A stretch of 57,093 bases of DNA from Verrucomicrobiota bacterium (GTDB lineage: Bacteria > Verrucomicrobiota > Verrucomicrobiia > Verrucomicrobiales > Verrucomicrobiaceae). Made by a program: the position numbers and the translations under genes. Shown here one piece after another: positions 1 through 7,866 of the stretch. How positions within the stretch are numbered: position 1 is the first letter of the stretch; every line of letters starts with the position of its first letter. The notes beneath the pieces are model-generated. The model saw only the letters and a program-made list of their open reading frames with translations. It had not been told where the DNA came from and made no database searches. The DNA is taken from assembly GCA_009885695.1 (NCBI GenBank), contig VFKE01000040.1, positions 1-57,093 of the forward strand, given 5' to 3'.

Positions 1-393
1 AAGATCGAGAGATGCCGCAAACGGCTTGAGGAAATCAGTCCGGGTTGCACGAGCAGGAAGCGGCGCAAGGCGGCTTATAAGAATAGTTATTTCGGCGACA
101 GAACACTAGTTGGTGACAGCATCCGTTACAAACGTGCTGAAAAAAGCGGCCCGATCCTGCTGGCCCATGCCACGGGTGCCACCGTGACCGTCATTACGCC
201 CGATGGCACCTTCACAGCCAGGGCTCAAGACATCTATTATCGCGGCCCATCCGACGAAGTGCTGCTGGAACGTCCATATTATGTTCGTTCCGGCGATCAG
301 CATCTGAGACCCTCCAAGGACAACTCCCTCATGAAGCTGAACTTCAAGAAGCGCAGTGTTACATTCAGCGGCCGCGGATCGGTAGATCGGTGA
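1..393 (+). CDS. C-terminal part of an uncharacterised protein (cut by window start)
   Basis: Frame 1 is open from the first base to the TGA at 391-393, so this is the last 130 codons of a longer gene and the internal ATG at 184 is unlikely to be the true start. The N-terminal part seen is very basic (Arg/Lys-rich, about residues 4-27). The rest is a beta-rich, polar segment with the phrase DGTFTARAQDIYYRGPSD. That part faintly recalls the repetitive beta-jellyroll of OstA/LptA-type LPS transport proteins, but I cannot establish a family. The next gene starts 37 bases later on the same strand. Confidence 0.6.
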   Translation, partial: KIERCRKRLEEISPGCTSRKRRKAAYKNSYFGDRTLVGDSIRYKRAEKSGPILLAHATGATVTVITPDGTFTARAQDIYYRGPSDEVLLERPYYVRSGDQHLRPSKDNSLMKLNFKKRSVTFSGRGSVDR

Positions 394-414
394 ATCAGTG
401 AATCAGTGAATCAG
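391..414. repeat. Three tandem copies of TGAATCAG
   Basis: Three perfect 8-bp units run directly from the stop codon of the preceding gene. The unit contains TGA, so the stop codon is repeated in staggered frames. It is a short simple repeat of no known function. Confidence 0.8.
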
Positions 415-430
415 CAGGTAAAAATAAAGC

Positions 431-1165
431 ATGCCTCCCGCTTCCCAACACTGGCTCGACGCGCCGCTCACCGAGCCTTACCGCTGGACGATGCTGGGCG
501 CGATTGCATTGAGCGCGTGTTATTGGCTGGTAAAATCGAAACGCGAGCCCGCGCTGCTGCCGATCTACATCGGTGCACTCGGCGGCGCGTTTCTCGGCGC
601 CAAGCTGGCTTATCTTTTTGCGGAAGGCTGGCGCGACTGGCCGATGCCTGATCACTGGCAGCGTTTGTTCGCTGGCAAGAGTGTGATCGGTGGCTTGCTC
701 GGCGGGTATGCCGGCGTGGAGTTGATGAAATTATTCACCGGCTACAAAAAATACACCAGCGATCTGTTCGCTCTCGTGGTCCCGCTGGGCATCGCTTTAG
801 GTCGCGTCGGCTGCTGGCTGCAAGGCTGCTGCTTGGGCAAGCCGACGGCGCTGCATCTTATCGCGGCGCGCGACAAGCTCGGCATCGAACGCTGGCCTGC
901 GTCGCGGGTGGAACTGATCTTTCAGCTTGTGGTGTTTGCCGTCTTCCTTGTGCTACGACGCCACGCGACATTCACTGGCCGGCTCATCTTCGTCTACTTC
1001 GCTGTCTACGGCATCTTCCGATTCTTCCACGAGTTCATGCGTGATACGCCGCCCTTGGTTGCGGGCATCACCGGATATCAAATCCTCTCGCTCATCACGG
1101 CGGCGACTGGTGTCGGAATGTTCATCAAGCGCGGCAGAAAGACTGCGCACTGGTGTGCTGCATGA
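431..1165 (+). CDS. Lgt-like prolipoprotein diacylglyceryl transferase family protein
   Basis: This 244-residue multispanning membrane protein resembles the Lgt family, which transfers diacylglyceryl from phosphatidylglycerol to the lipobox cysteine of prolipoproteins. Visible hallmarks are a glycine-rich GGLLGGYAGVEL segment (about 87-98) and the family core near 124-136. That core reads GRVGCWLQGCCLG rather than the canonical GRIGNFxNxExxG. The Cys-rich variant is typical of divergent Lgt-like homologues, and at 244 residues the protein is a little shorter than classical Lgt (about 260-290). Whether it is the housekeeping Lgt or a specialised paralogue cannot be told here. It starts at ATG 431, with menF 48 bases downstream. 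Confidence 0.75.
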   Translation: MPPASQHWLDAPLTEPYRWTMLGAIALSACYWLVKSKREPALLPIYIGALGGAFLGAKLAYLFAEGWRDWPMPDHWQRLFAGKSVIGGLLGGYAGVELMKLFTGYKKYTSDLFALVVPLGIALGRVGCWLQGCCLGKPTALHLIAARDKLGIERWPASRVELIFQLVVFAVFLVLRRHATFTGRLIFVYFAVYGIFRFFHEFMRDTPPLVAGITGYQILSLITAATGVGMFIKRGRKTAHWCAA

Positions 1166-1213
1166 CTTGACCAAGGGGCGCTCCGATGTTCAGTCACATC
1201 CGTAATCAACACG

Positions 1214-2215
1214 ATGGATTTGGCATTTTTCAGGCTTCCCGATGGACGCGCATGGATCGGTGAAGGCCCCTTCACGGAAGCGGCGACGCCAACTGACGGC
1301 GCGTCATTTTACATCAATGACTTTGTGCTGGCTGATGCGAAACCGTGGAAGGTGCCGTCCCGGTTATTTGAAATCAATAGCACGGCTGATTTCGATCGCT
1401 TCCTGCCGGCATCGAAACCCTTGCGTATTACCTGGCAGATGCCCGGCACTGAGTGGTTCAAGATGGTCTTCCGTCGTATTCGCCGCGACGTGCTGGCGCA
1501 GCGTCTCCGCAAGATGGTTCCGGTGCTGACTGAAACTGGAGTCGTAGTTGAGGGTGATCCAGCATCGCTGCTGCGCCGCGCGTTCGCTGCGCCCACGGGA
1601 TTCTGGGCTTACGCGCGCATTGAGAACGGAGGAGGACTAGTCGGCGCGACTCCGGAGATGCTGCTCACTCGAACGGATTCGAATTTACAAACGATGGCGC
1701 TGGCCGGCACCGCCAAGCCATCGGGCGCGGAAGATTTCACCACCGACTTGAAGGAAATCGAAGAGCATGAGCTGGTGGCAAATTTTCTTGAGGAGACTCT
1801 GAGTCAAGTGGGTGAAGTCGTGCGCGACCAGCGCGAAATCAGCGTAGCTGGAGGGCTGACTCATTTTCGCACCCGATTCACTGCCGTGTTGCGGAATGTC
1901 CGTGATGATGGCGCGCTCGTGCGGCTGCTTCATCCCACGCCTGCGGTGGGATGCCTGCCGCGTGACGAACCTTCGCTAAGCAAGTTGATGGAGTATCGGC
2001 ATCAACTGGGTGCGGGAGATTTCTTTGGGGCGCCCTTTGGATTTCGCCATGCCGGCGAGTTTCACTGTGCAGTCGCCATTCGTGGAATCTCGTGGTCAGG
2101 GAGCGAGGTCAAGCTGCCCTGCGGCTGCGGCATCGTGGCCGGAAGCGCCTTCGATCACGAGTGGCGCGAGCTGCGGCAGAAGCGCGATGCGGTGGCAAAA
2201 TTATTCGGAGTGTAG
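1214..2215 (+). CDS. menF: Isochorismate synthase (menaquinone pathway)
   Basis: This 333-residue chorismate-binding enzyme converts chorismate to isochorismate, the first committed step of menaquinone synthesis. The conserved C-terminal chorismate-binding core is visible: LAGTAKPSG (about 159), EIEEHELVANFLEE (about 178-191), LTHFRTRF, HPTPAVGCLPRDEP (about 243-256) and CGCGIVAGS near the end. The usual GAGIVxGS motif carries cysteines in place of small residues. The N-terminal region is short compared with E. coli MenF (431 residues). The choice of MenF over a PabB/TrpE role rests mainly on menD starting four bases after its stop codon, so the two are almost certainly co-transcribed. Confidence 0.88.
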   Translation: MDLAFFRLPDGRAWIGEGPFTEAATPTDGASFYINDFVLADAKPWKVPSRLFEINSTADFDRFLPASKPLRITWQMPGTEWFKMVFRRIRRDVLAQRLRKMVPVLTETGVVVEGDPASLLRRAFAAPTGFWAYARIENGGGLVGATPEMLLTRTDSNLQTMALAGTAKPSGAEDFTTDLKEIEEHELVANFLEETLSQVGEVVRDQREISVAGGLTHFRTRFTAVLRNVRDDGALVRLLHPTPAVGCLPRDEPSLSKLMEYRHQLGAGDFFGAPFGFRHAGEFHCAVAIRGISWSGSEVKLPCGCGIVAGSAFDHEWRELRQKRDAVAKLFGV

Positions 2216-2219
2216 CAGC

Positions 2220-3797
2220 ATGAACAGTAACACCGCAGTCATTCGAGCCTTGTTCGATGAGACCGATGCGCTTGGCGTGCGCGAGTTCTGCGTCTGTGCG
2301 GGAGCGCGCAATTCGGCGATCATTGATGCCTTGGTTCAGAGGGGTTCGATCATTCGCAATTTCTTTGACGAACGCAGCGCTGCATTCTTTGCGCTGGGTC
2401 GCGTGAGGCAGACTCGCGCGCCGGTCGCGGTCGTTACAACATCCGGCACGGCGGTTGCGGAGTTATTTCCTGCGATCATCGAGGCGCACTATCAAAATCT
2501 TCCGCTATTGGCGATCACCGCCGACCGGCCTTCCCGTTACACCGGGAGTGGTGCGCCGCAGGCGATTGAACAGCAGGGGATATTCGGGGATTACGTTTCT
2601 CGAACCTTGGAGATCGAGTGTAACGCCGATGGGGGATTTCAGTTGTCTGATGCAGGCTGGCTCTCTGATGGCCCGGCGCATTTCAATGTGCGGCTGGAAG
2701 AAGGGATGGAGACTGGTGTTGGTGCCAGCCTAGCCCCCAAGCCTATGTGTGCTGGCAGCCCACAATACCTTTCTACATTCGATCAGCACTGCTGGCGTGA
2801 GTTCTGGGATGAGGATGGTGACCTAGTAGTGCTCGCAGCCGGACTGCATCCTGCAGATGTTCCGGCGGCGCGGGATTTTCTTTTACGGCTCAATGCTCCG
2901 GTCGTGGCGGAGGCGACGGCGAACCTGCATGATGAGGATTCTCTGAAGCATCTGATGCTGCGCGGTGGCGAGAAGATGCTTCAGGCATCAGGCTTCAGGC
3001 GCGTGTTGCGACTTGGCGCGGTTCCTTCGTGGCGCTGGTGGCGCGATCTTGAATCTCGGAGTGAGATCAGAGTCCTGAGCATTTCTCAGGCGCAATTTCC
3101 AGGGCTGGCCAGGTCTGAAAATGTTGGCGCGGTGCCGTGGGAGATGTTGCAGAAGTCAGAAGTCAGAGGTCAGAAGTCAGAACTTGCCGTTGTGGCGGCT
3201 GCGGTCATCGCGGCAAAACTTGACGCGCTGATTGCAGCGAATCCAAAATCCGAACCTTCGTGGATGCGTCATCTTTCGCGCATCATCGGAACGGATGCTT
3301 CTGTCTTCCTCGGCAACAGTCTTCCTATCCGCGAGTGGAACTTGGCGGCTGGTGAGCCGCAGTGTGGCGTTGAGTTCTACGCCAATCGTGGTGCCAACGG
3401 CATTGACGGCCTGGTGTCAACCTGGCTGGGCGTATCCGCCGAAGCGAAGGAGGCCTGGCTCATCGTGGGTGATCTGAGCGCGATGTATGACATGAATGCG
3501 CCATGGATTTTGTCGCAACTACCAGCAGCGAAACGCCGCATCGTGGTGATCAACAATGGTGGCGGGAAAATTTTCTCGCGCGTTCCGTGGCTCAATCAGA
3601 TGTCATCAGATGCGAAGCGCGTCATGGAGAATCCGCACACGTTCAGCTTCGAGCCTTGGGCGCGGATGTGGGGGATGGACTATCGTTTGTTCACTGATTC
3701 ACGCGATGTGCGCGATAACGATGCTGCGTGTTGCGTCTGGGAGATTCGTCCGGACGCGGCTCAGACCGCGGCATTCTGGCAGTCGTGGCAGGGCTAG
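2220..3797 (+). CDS. menD: SEPHCHC synthase MenD
   Basis: This 525-residue thiamine-diphosphate enzyme joins isochorismate and 2-oxoglutarate to give 2-succinyl-5-enolpyruvyl-6-hydroxy-3-cyclohexene-1-carboxylate. Family signatures include CAGARNSAIIDALVQRG near the N-terminus, RYTGSGAPQAIEQQGIFGDY, NRGANGIDGLVSTWLG and the ThDP-pocket segment GDLSAMYDMN followed by VINNGGGKIFSRVP. The ATG at 2220 is four bases after the menF stop. A longer in-frame reading upstream overlaps menF and is rejected. At residues about 311-321 an in-frame direct repeat (QKSEVRGQKSE) interrupts the protein and looks like an inserted low-complexity repeat in a linker. Confidence 0.93.
   Translation: MNSNTAVIRALFDETDALGVREFCVCAGARNSAIIDALVQRGSIIRNFFDERSAAFFALGRVRQTRAPVAVVTTSGTAVAELFPAIIEAHYQNLPLLAITADRPSRYTGSGAPQAIEQQGIFGDYVSRTLEIECNADGGFQLSDAGWLSDGPAHFNVRLEEGMETGVGASLAPKPMCAGSPQYLSTFDQHCWREFWDEDGDLVVLAAGLHPADVPAARDFLLRLNAPVVAEATANLHDEDSLKHLMLRGGEKMLQASGFRRVLRLGAVPSWRWWRDLESRSEIRVLSISQAQFPGLARSENVGAVPWEMLQKSEVRGQKSELAVVAAAVIAAKLDALIAANPKSEPSWMRHLSRIIGTDASVFLGNSLPIREWNLAAGEPQCGVEFYANRGANGIDGLVSTWLGVSAEAKEAWLIVGDLSAMYDMNAPWILSQLPAAKRRIVVINNGGGKIFSRVPWLNQMSSDAKRVMENPHTFSFEPWARMWGMDYRLFTDSRDVRDNDAACCVWEIRPDAAQTAAFWQSWQG
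3151..3182. repeat. In-frame direct repeat (AGAAGTCAG units) inside menD
   Basis: The motif AGAAGTCAG recurs with a variant AGAGGTCAG in between. The stretch is translated as QKSEVRGQKSE within menD without breaking the frame. Repeats of this type are normally found between genes. Confidence 0.75.
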
Positions 3798-3814
3798 AGC
3801 GGTATAAATAATTT

Positions 3815-3920
3815 CGTAGCCGCGCTCGTGTTGCGCAGCCGCGAAGCGAAAACGCGGGAAATAAGCATGCTTCGTTGGTTGCCGTGACTTCTTCCCGCAC
3901 TCTTACGAGATGCGGCTACG
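3815..3920. repeat. Imperfect palindromic element between convergent genes
   Basis: The left arm begins CGTAGCCGCGCTCGTG at 3815 and the right arm ends TACGAGATGCGGCTACG at 3920. The outer bases are inverted copies of one another (CGTAGCCGC / GCGGCTACG). The element lies between menD (+) and the CNNM-like gene (-), where it could also act as a bidirectional terminator. It shares its terminal style (GTAGC...GCTAC) with an element translated inside the SNF2 gene. Confidence 0.7.
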
Positions 3921-3937
3921 TCTTTTTAAAATATGCT

Positions 3938-4900
3938 CTAGACCGGCTTGCGGGCGGAGCTTCTGGATTGATCTGAGATATTCATCAGTCGGACGAGCAG
4001 TGAATCCAAGACAACCATCGAGGAGACATGCGCCGAACCGTTGGTGACCGTGGCCAGCGGTGCGGCGGATTTTCGGAGAATCTGCAAACAGCACAGTGCC
4101 GGATCGGTCGGCGCGACGTATGGTGCGGGCTGCGTGAACTGACGGACAAAGCGGTCGCGCGGCGGATCGGGTGGAAGTCCCGCCGCGTCAAGAAAGCCGA
4201 TGACTTCTCCATTTTCATCAAGCACCGGATGATAGCGCGGCGTGTTTTGCGTCGAAATCTGCAGCACTGCGGTGAGTGGCATCCCGGCTGGCATCGCGCT
4301 CACAGCATCCAGTGGCAGCGCGACATCTTGCGCAAAGAGCGCGGAAAATTTCGCGTAGTTAGCCAGAAGGGCGGCGGCGTTCTCAGAAAGGAGCTTCAAC
4401 GAGATGATGTTGTCCGAGAGCAGGCGAACTCCGGCGCGGGATTCTATGTCGATTTCGGCTGTCAATACGGTGGCCGGTTTGCGCTTGAAGATGCGCCATG
4501 GCAGCGTGGTAGCCCTGAGCAAGGTCAGGACAAATGTAAGTCGTCGCAGCGAACGGAAAGGGAAAAGGCGGAACAGCGCCTTCGGTGCCAGCTCGAGCCC
4601 GATGATGAAGACCGGCACCGCGATGACCATCGCCACCAGTATTCCCCAGAGTCCGATCGTGTTCTGGCAGAGCAGCACGACGATGGCAAAGGCAATGATG
4701 GAACATAAATGATGTGCCGTCATCGCGGCACGTAGCAGTTCCTGCCTTTGCTCCAACAGTTGCGCGAGCCGAACCGCAAGTTTGCCACCGTCGTCCGCCG
4801 CATGACGGACGCGCACGCGGCTTACGCCGATCAATGCGCTCTCGATGCCGGCGAGCAGTGCGGCTGATACTTGAAAAAAGATCAAGGCGGCCCAGATCAT
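3938..4900 (-). CDS. CNNM (DUF21)-like membrane protein lacking the CorC/HlyC domain
   Basis: This 320-residue protein has an N-terminal membrane domain of the DUF21/CNNM type (hydrophobic segments about 1-20, 60-85 and 85-110, and a glutamate-proline region IGLELAPKALFRLFP). It is followed by a weakly conserved cytoplasmic part resembling a CBS pair (YHPVLDENGEVIGFLD). Family members are implicated in divalent-cation (Mg2+/Co2+) transport. It overlaps the stop of the upstream full-length CNNM protein by four bases (ATGA), so the two are translationally coupled. The C-terminal CorC_HlyC transporter-associated domain present in the neighbour is absent. A regulatory or heterodimer partner role is plausible but inferred. 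Confidence 0.75.
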   Translation of the reverse strand: MIWAALIFFQVSAALLAGIESALIGVSRVRVRHAADDGGKLAVRLAQLLEQRQELLRAAMTAHHLCSIIAFAIVVLLCQNTIGLWGILVAMVIAVPVFIIGLELAPKALFRLFPFRSLRRLTFVLTLLRATTLPWRIFKRKPATVLTAEIDIESRAGVRLLSDNIISLKLLSENAAALLANYAKFSALFAQDVALPLDAVSAMPAGMPLTAVLQISTQNTPRYHPVLDENGEVIGFLDAAGLPPDPPRDRFVRQFTQPAPYVAPTDPALCCLQILRKSAAPLATVTNGSAHVSSMVVLDSLLVRLMNISDQSRSSARKPV

Positions 4901-6132
4901 GATGCGTCCTCCGGGTTCTCCAAGGCCACGCGCACTTCCATCTGGAGGATGCGGTTGCGCGCGATGCGCCTTATCTTGATAGACAGTCCGTCGAGATCGA
5001 TCTTTTCGCCCGGCTTCGGCAGATAGCCGAGACGGTTGAAGACAAGCCCGCCAATGGTGTCGATGCCACCGGCTACCAACGATACGTCGAGCTCATGATT
5101 CACCTCGTCCACGCGCGCCATGCCAATGACGAGGTAGCGACCGTTCCCGATGGGCTGCACCGCCGTCTCCGTGTTGCGGGTGGGTGCAATTTTTTCCAGC
5201 AGTCGCTCGACTAGATTGCGCCGTGTCAGGAGGCCTTCGAAGCCGCCGTATTCATCCACGATGACAACGGCTGATGCTGCGTCGGGCAGGTAACGCCGCA
5301 GTGCATCAAGCGCGGGCATCGTCTCCGGCACGAACACCGGCTTGCGGGCGATGGTTTTCCAATCGGGCCGTCCCGTGAGCCTCCAGGCATCCGTGTCCAC
5401 CATTCCGGTGATGGCATCCGCGCGCTCGTCGAACACTGGCACATGGCGGAACCGCGCGTTCTGAAGCATCTGTGTGGCGTCTTCGTCATTGGCATCGTGC
5501 GGCATGAGCGGCAGATCCACGCGCGGCGTCATGCAGTCGCTCACGGTTTGCGAGTGGAGGTTGATGATCTCCTGCATGACGGTTGCATCCTCGGTGGTGA
5601 TGGCGCCTTGCTCCTCTCGCATCTCGATGAGCGTTTCGATTTCTTCGATGGCGAGGCCCAGGCGCGGCTTGAGTCTTTTGGGCACGAGCCGACGAACCAG
5701 TTTGTCGCTTGATCGCGTGAGCAGAACGGCTGCGGGCGAGAGAAATCGCTGGGCCAGTTTTAACAGGGGCAAGCTGAAGCGCAAGGCGCGGTCCGGCGCG
5801 CGAAGGGCGAAGGTCTTGGGCAGAATTTCCACTGCGAACATTCCGAGTCCGAACACGAGTGCGGCACCAAGCCAGGGGTTAACCTCCAGCGCGCGCAGGG
5901 GTCCCGTGACAAACCAAAGACCCAGCGCAGTCAGCAGCAGGTTCGAGATCGCACCGAAGAGCAGTGACTCATTGAGAAGCGCGACGGGATTACGCGTGAT
6001 CTCGGCTCGATGCGGCGTGTTCCCGTTCTTGGGGTTATCCCGCAGCAGCGAGAGCACGGTCTCCAGCGCGGAAAATCCCGCTGCTGCCGTCAGCAGCAGA
6101 AGAAAGAGCGTGCCAAGAAGGATGCTCATCAT
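4897..6132 (-). CDS. CNNM/CorC (hemolysin C-like) transporter with CBS domains
   Basis: This 411-residue protein has the canonical order: DUF21 membrane domain (about 1-190, with ILPKTFALRAPDRALRFSLP), a CBS pair (about 195-320, including MTPRVDLPLMPHDANDEDA and FVPETMPALDALRRYLPD, then VIVDEYGGFEGLLTRRNLVE) and a C-terminal CorC_HlyC domain (GRYLVIGMARVDEVNHEL, IDTIGGLVFNRLG). This family is linked to Mg2+/Co2+ efflux; older 'hemolysin' names are misleading. It starts nine bases after the stop of the DUF1015 gene and overlaps the shorter paralogue downstream, making a minus-strand operon. Confidence 0.87.
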   Translation of the reverse strand: MMSILLGTLFLLLLTAAAGFSALETVLSLLRDNPKNGNTPHRAEITRNPVALLNESLLFGAISNLLLTALGLWFVTGPLRALEVNPWLGAALVFGLGMFAVEILPKTFALRAPDRALRFSLPLLKLAQRFLSPAAVLLTRSSDKLVRRLVPKRLKPRLGLAIEEIETLIEMREEQGAITTEDATVMQEIINLHSQTVSDCMTPRVDLPLMPHDANDEDATQMLQNARFRHVPVFDERADAITGMVDTDAWRLTGRPDWKTIARKPVFVPETMPALDALRRYLPDAASAVVIVDEYGGFEGLLTRRNLVERLLEKIAPTRNTETAVQPIGNGRYLVIGMARVDEVNHELDVSLVAGGIDTIGGLVFNRLGYLPKPGEKIDLDGLSIKIRRIARNRILQMEVRVALENPEDAS

Positions 6133-6141
6133 TTCGTGCGG

Positions 6142-7389
6142 TCAGTCCAGTGTGTGGATGAACAAACCGCTGCGCAGCTTCGGCTCGAACCAGGTGCTCT
6201 TGGGCGGCATGATCTGGCCGGCGTCGGCGATGTCCATGAGCTGCGTCACCGTGGTGGGATACATGCTGAAAGCCACGGCGAACTTTCCGGCGTTCACCAG
6301 CTTCTCTAATTCGGCGACGCCGCGGATGCCGCCGATGAAATCAATGCGTTCGCTGGTGCGCGGATCGTCGATGGCGAGCACGGGTGCCAGCAGGCGGGAC
6401 TGGAGTATTTCCACGTCGAGCGCATCCACGGGTGACTTGGGATCGCCGGCATCCCTGCCGGCAATTTTCATATCGAGCTGATACCACTGGCTCCCCAGCA
6501 ACATGCAGCATTGGCCGGGTTGCGCGGGTTCCTTTTTGTTGTTCGGGATCATGTTGAAGATGGATGACACTGATTGCAGGAACTGTTCCAACGTGTGGCC
6601 ATTTAGATCGCGCACCACACGATTGTAGGGGAGAATTTTCAGTTCGCTGGCTGGGAAAAGCACGTTGAGAAACCAGTTGTAGTTCTCCTGGCCCGTGTGG
6701 GCTGGATTCTTCTCACGCCGTTCCTTGCCCACGCGCGCAGCGCTGGCGCTGCGATGATGGCCGTCGGCGACGTAAGCGAGTGGAATTTCCTTTTCAAAGA
6801 GGTACGTGATTTTCGCGCAAGTGTCGGCGGGCAAACGCCAGACCTGGTGCCGGATGCCGTCGGGTGCGGTAAAGTCGTTGATGGGTGTGTCGTCAGTTTC
6901 GCAGTGCTTCGTCAAGGCCAGCACGCCTGCGTGATCGCGATAGGTCAGGAAGATCGGCCCCGTGTTCGCGCTAAGTGCATCCACCAAGCGCGTGCGGTCG
7001 TCCTCTTTAACCTTGCGCGTCTTTTCGTGCTTCCGGATGATGTCGTTCTCGTAGTCCTCGATGTGACACACGGCGACGAGACCAGTCTGCGCGTGGCTTC
7101 CCATGATCTGCCGGTAAAGATACATTGTCGGAGCGGTCTCCCGGACGAGCACGCCATCGTGCTGGAGTTTCTGGAAGTTCTCGGACGCCCTTGCATAGAC
7201 ACTGGCGTCGTAGGCATTCACATCATCTGGCAGATCGATTTCCGCGCGATCCACATGCAGAAGGCTCACTGGATTGCCTGTCGCGAGCACTTTTGATTCT
7301 TCGCGATTGACCACATCGTAGGGCACGGCGGCCACGGCGGCGGCTTTGTCAGGGGTGGGAACGAAACCTTGGAAGGAGCGAAGGCGCAT
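6142..7389 (-). CDS. DUF1015 family protein
   Basis: This 415-residue protein matches DUF1015, a soluble family of unknown biochemical function that is common in anaerobes and PVC bacteria. The N-terminus RSFQGFVPTPDKAAAVAAVP YDVV and the motifs DDRTRLVDALSANTGPIF, YVADGHHRSASAARVG and LPYNRVVRDL are typical. The histidine-rich ADGHHR motif suggests a ligand- or metal-binding site, which is inference. At about residues 310-317 a short palindrome (6439-6462) is translated as IAGRDAGDP. The gene is upstream of two CNNM genes with a nine-base gap and follows a PIN-toxin remnant. Confidence 0.85.
   Translation of the reverse strand: MRLRSFQGFVPTPDKAAAVAAVPYDVVNREESKVLATGNPVSLLHVDRAEIDLPDDVNAYDASVYARASENFQKLQHDGVLVRETAPTMYLYRQIMGSHAQTGLVAVCHIEDYENDIIRKHEKTRKVKEDDRTRLVDALSANTGPIFLTYRDHAGVLALTKHCETDDTPINDFTAPDGIRHQVWRLPADTCAKITYLFEKEIPLAYVADGHHRSASAARVGKERREKNPAHTGQENYNWFLNVLFPASELKILPYNRVVRDLNGHTLEQFLQSVSSIFNMIPNNKKEPAQPGQCCMLLGSQWYQLDMKIAGRDAGDPKSPVDALDVEILQSRLLAPVLAIDDPRTSERIDFIGGIRGVAELEKLVNAGKFAVAFSMYPTTVTQLMDIADAGQIMPPKSTWFEPKLRSGLFIHTLD
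6439..6462. repeat. Hairpin motif inside the DUF1015 gene, related to the aspS insertion
   Basis: The core GCCGGCATCCCTGCCGGC is a perfect six-base stem with a short loop. Read on the opposite strand, this 24-base unit matches the right arm of the palindrome in aspS (37387-37410) at 20 of 24 positions. It is translated in frame. Confidence 0.65.
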
Positions 7390-7410
7390 GGGTGGTGCTA
7401 TGGTGTCAGA

Positions 7411-7548
7411 TCAGGGCGTCTCGATGTTGAGAGCGGGGAAACCTGTCTGAAGTCGTTTGGAGTCGAGAAACTGTGCCGGTGCGGCTCCGAAATTCGGATC
7501 AGAATCGGCGATGTCAATCAGCAGGCAGGTGTCAAGGATCCAGGCCAT
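7411..7548 (-). pseudogene. Truncated PIN-domain (VapC-like) toxin
   Basis: A 45-codon frame begins MAWILDTCLLIDIADSDPNF, which is the start of a PIN-domain ribonuclease: beta-1 with the first catalytic aspartate (LDTCLLIDIAD). It then stops at 7411, whereas PIN toxins are normally 120-150 residues. The remaining acidic residues of the active site are missing. Its ATG overlaps the antitoxin-like stop codon (TGATG at 7550-7546), the usual coupling in vapBC-type pairs. I read this as a toxin inactivated by deletion, with the DUF1015 gene starting only 21 bases downstream. Confidence 0.7.
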
Positions 7549-7766
7549 CAGTTCTCATCTCCTGCGCGAAGTTCCGCCATCCATTCAGCGGTGGTCTTTG
7601 GCCTGGCGTGGAATTTTCGTGCGAAACCCAGCATGGCCATGGCACCTTTTGGCTTGGCGGAATGGACTGCATGTTTTGCCTGCGCCCCGATCCAGGCCAG
7701 CAGACGCAAGGCGGCTGGTTCATCAAGATGACGAACCCTTTCGATGGCGGCTTCAATGACACTCAT
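7548..7766 (-). CDS. Small antitoxin-like protein paired with a PIN remnant
   Basis: This 72-residue protein begins MSVIEAAIERVRHLDEPAAL and ends RPKTTAEWMAELRAGDEN. The helical N-terminal part, Lys/Pro-rich middle and short acidic tail fit small antitoxins that precede PIN toxins. There is no obvious DNA-binding fold (AbrB or ribbon-helix-helix) that I can point to. It is one base upstream-coupled to the truncated PIN frame, which is the best evidence for its role. If the toxin is dead, it is an orphan antitoxin. Confidence 0.6.
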   Translation of the reverse strand: MSVIEAAIERVRHLDEPAALRLLAWIGAQAKHAVHSAKPKGAMAMLGFARKFHARPKTTAEWMAELRAGDEN

Positions 7767-7866
7767 GTTTCATTCATACCACAATTAGAATGGCAAGCCA
7801 AGCGCTTGATGACCCAAGTGCGCTGGCTTTGGGCAATACAACGCGACTTCAACGCTTCTGGTTCTG

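Noticed and set aside
5474-6481. A 335-codon frame antisense to the CNNM gene
   Set aside because: It is Ser/Arg-rich low-complexity translation, typical of a GC-rich complement.
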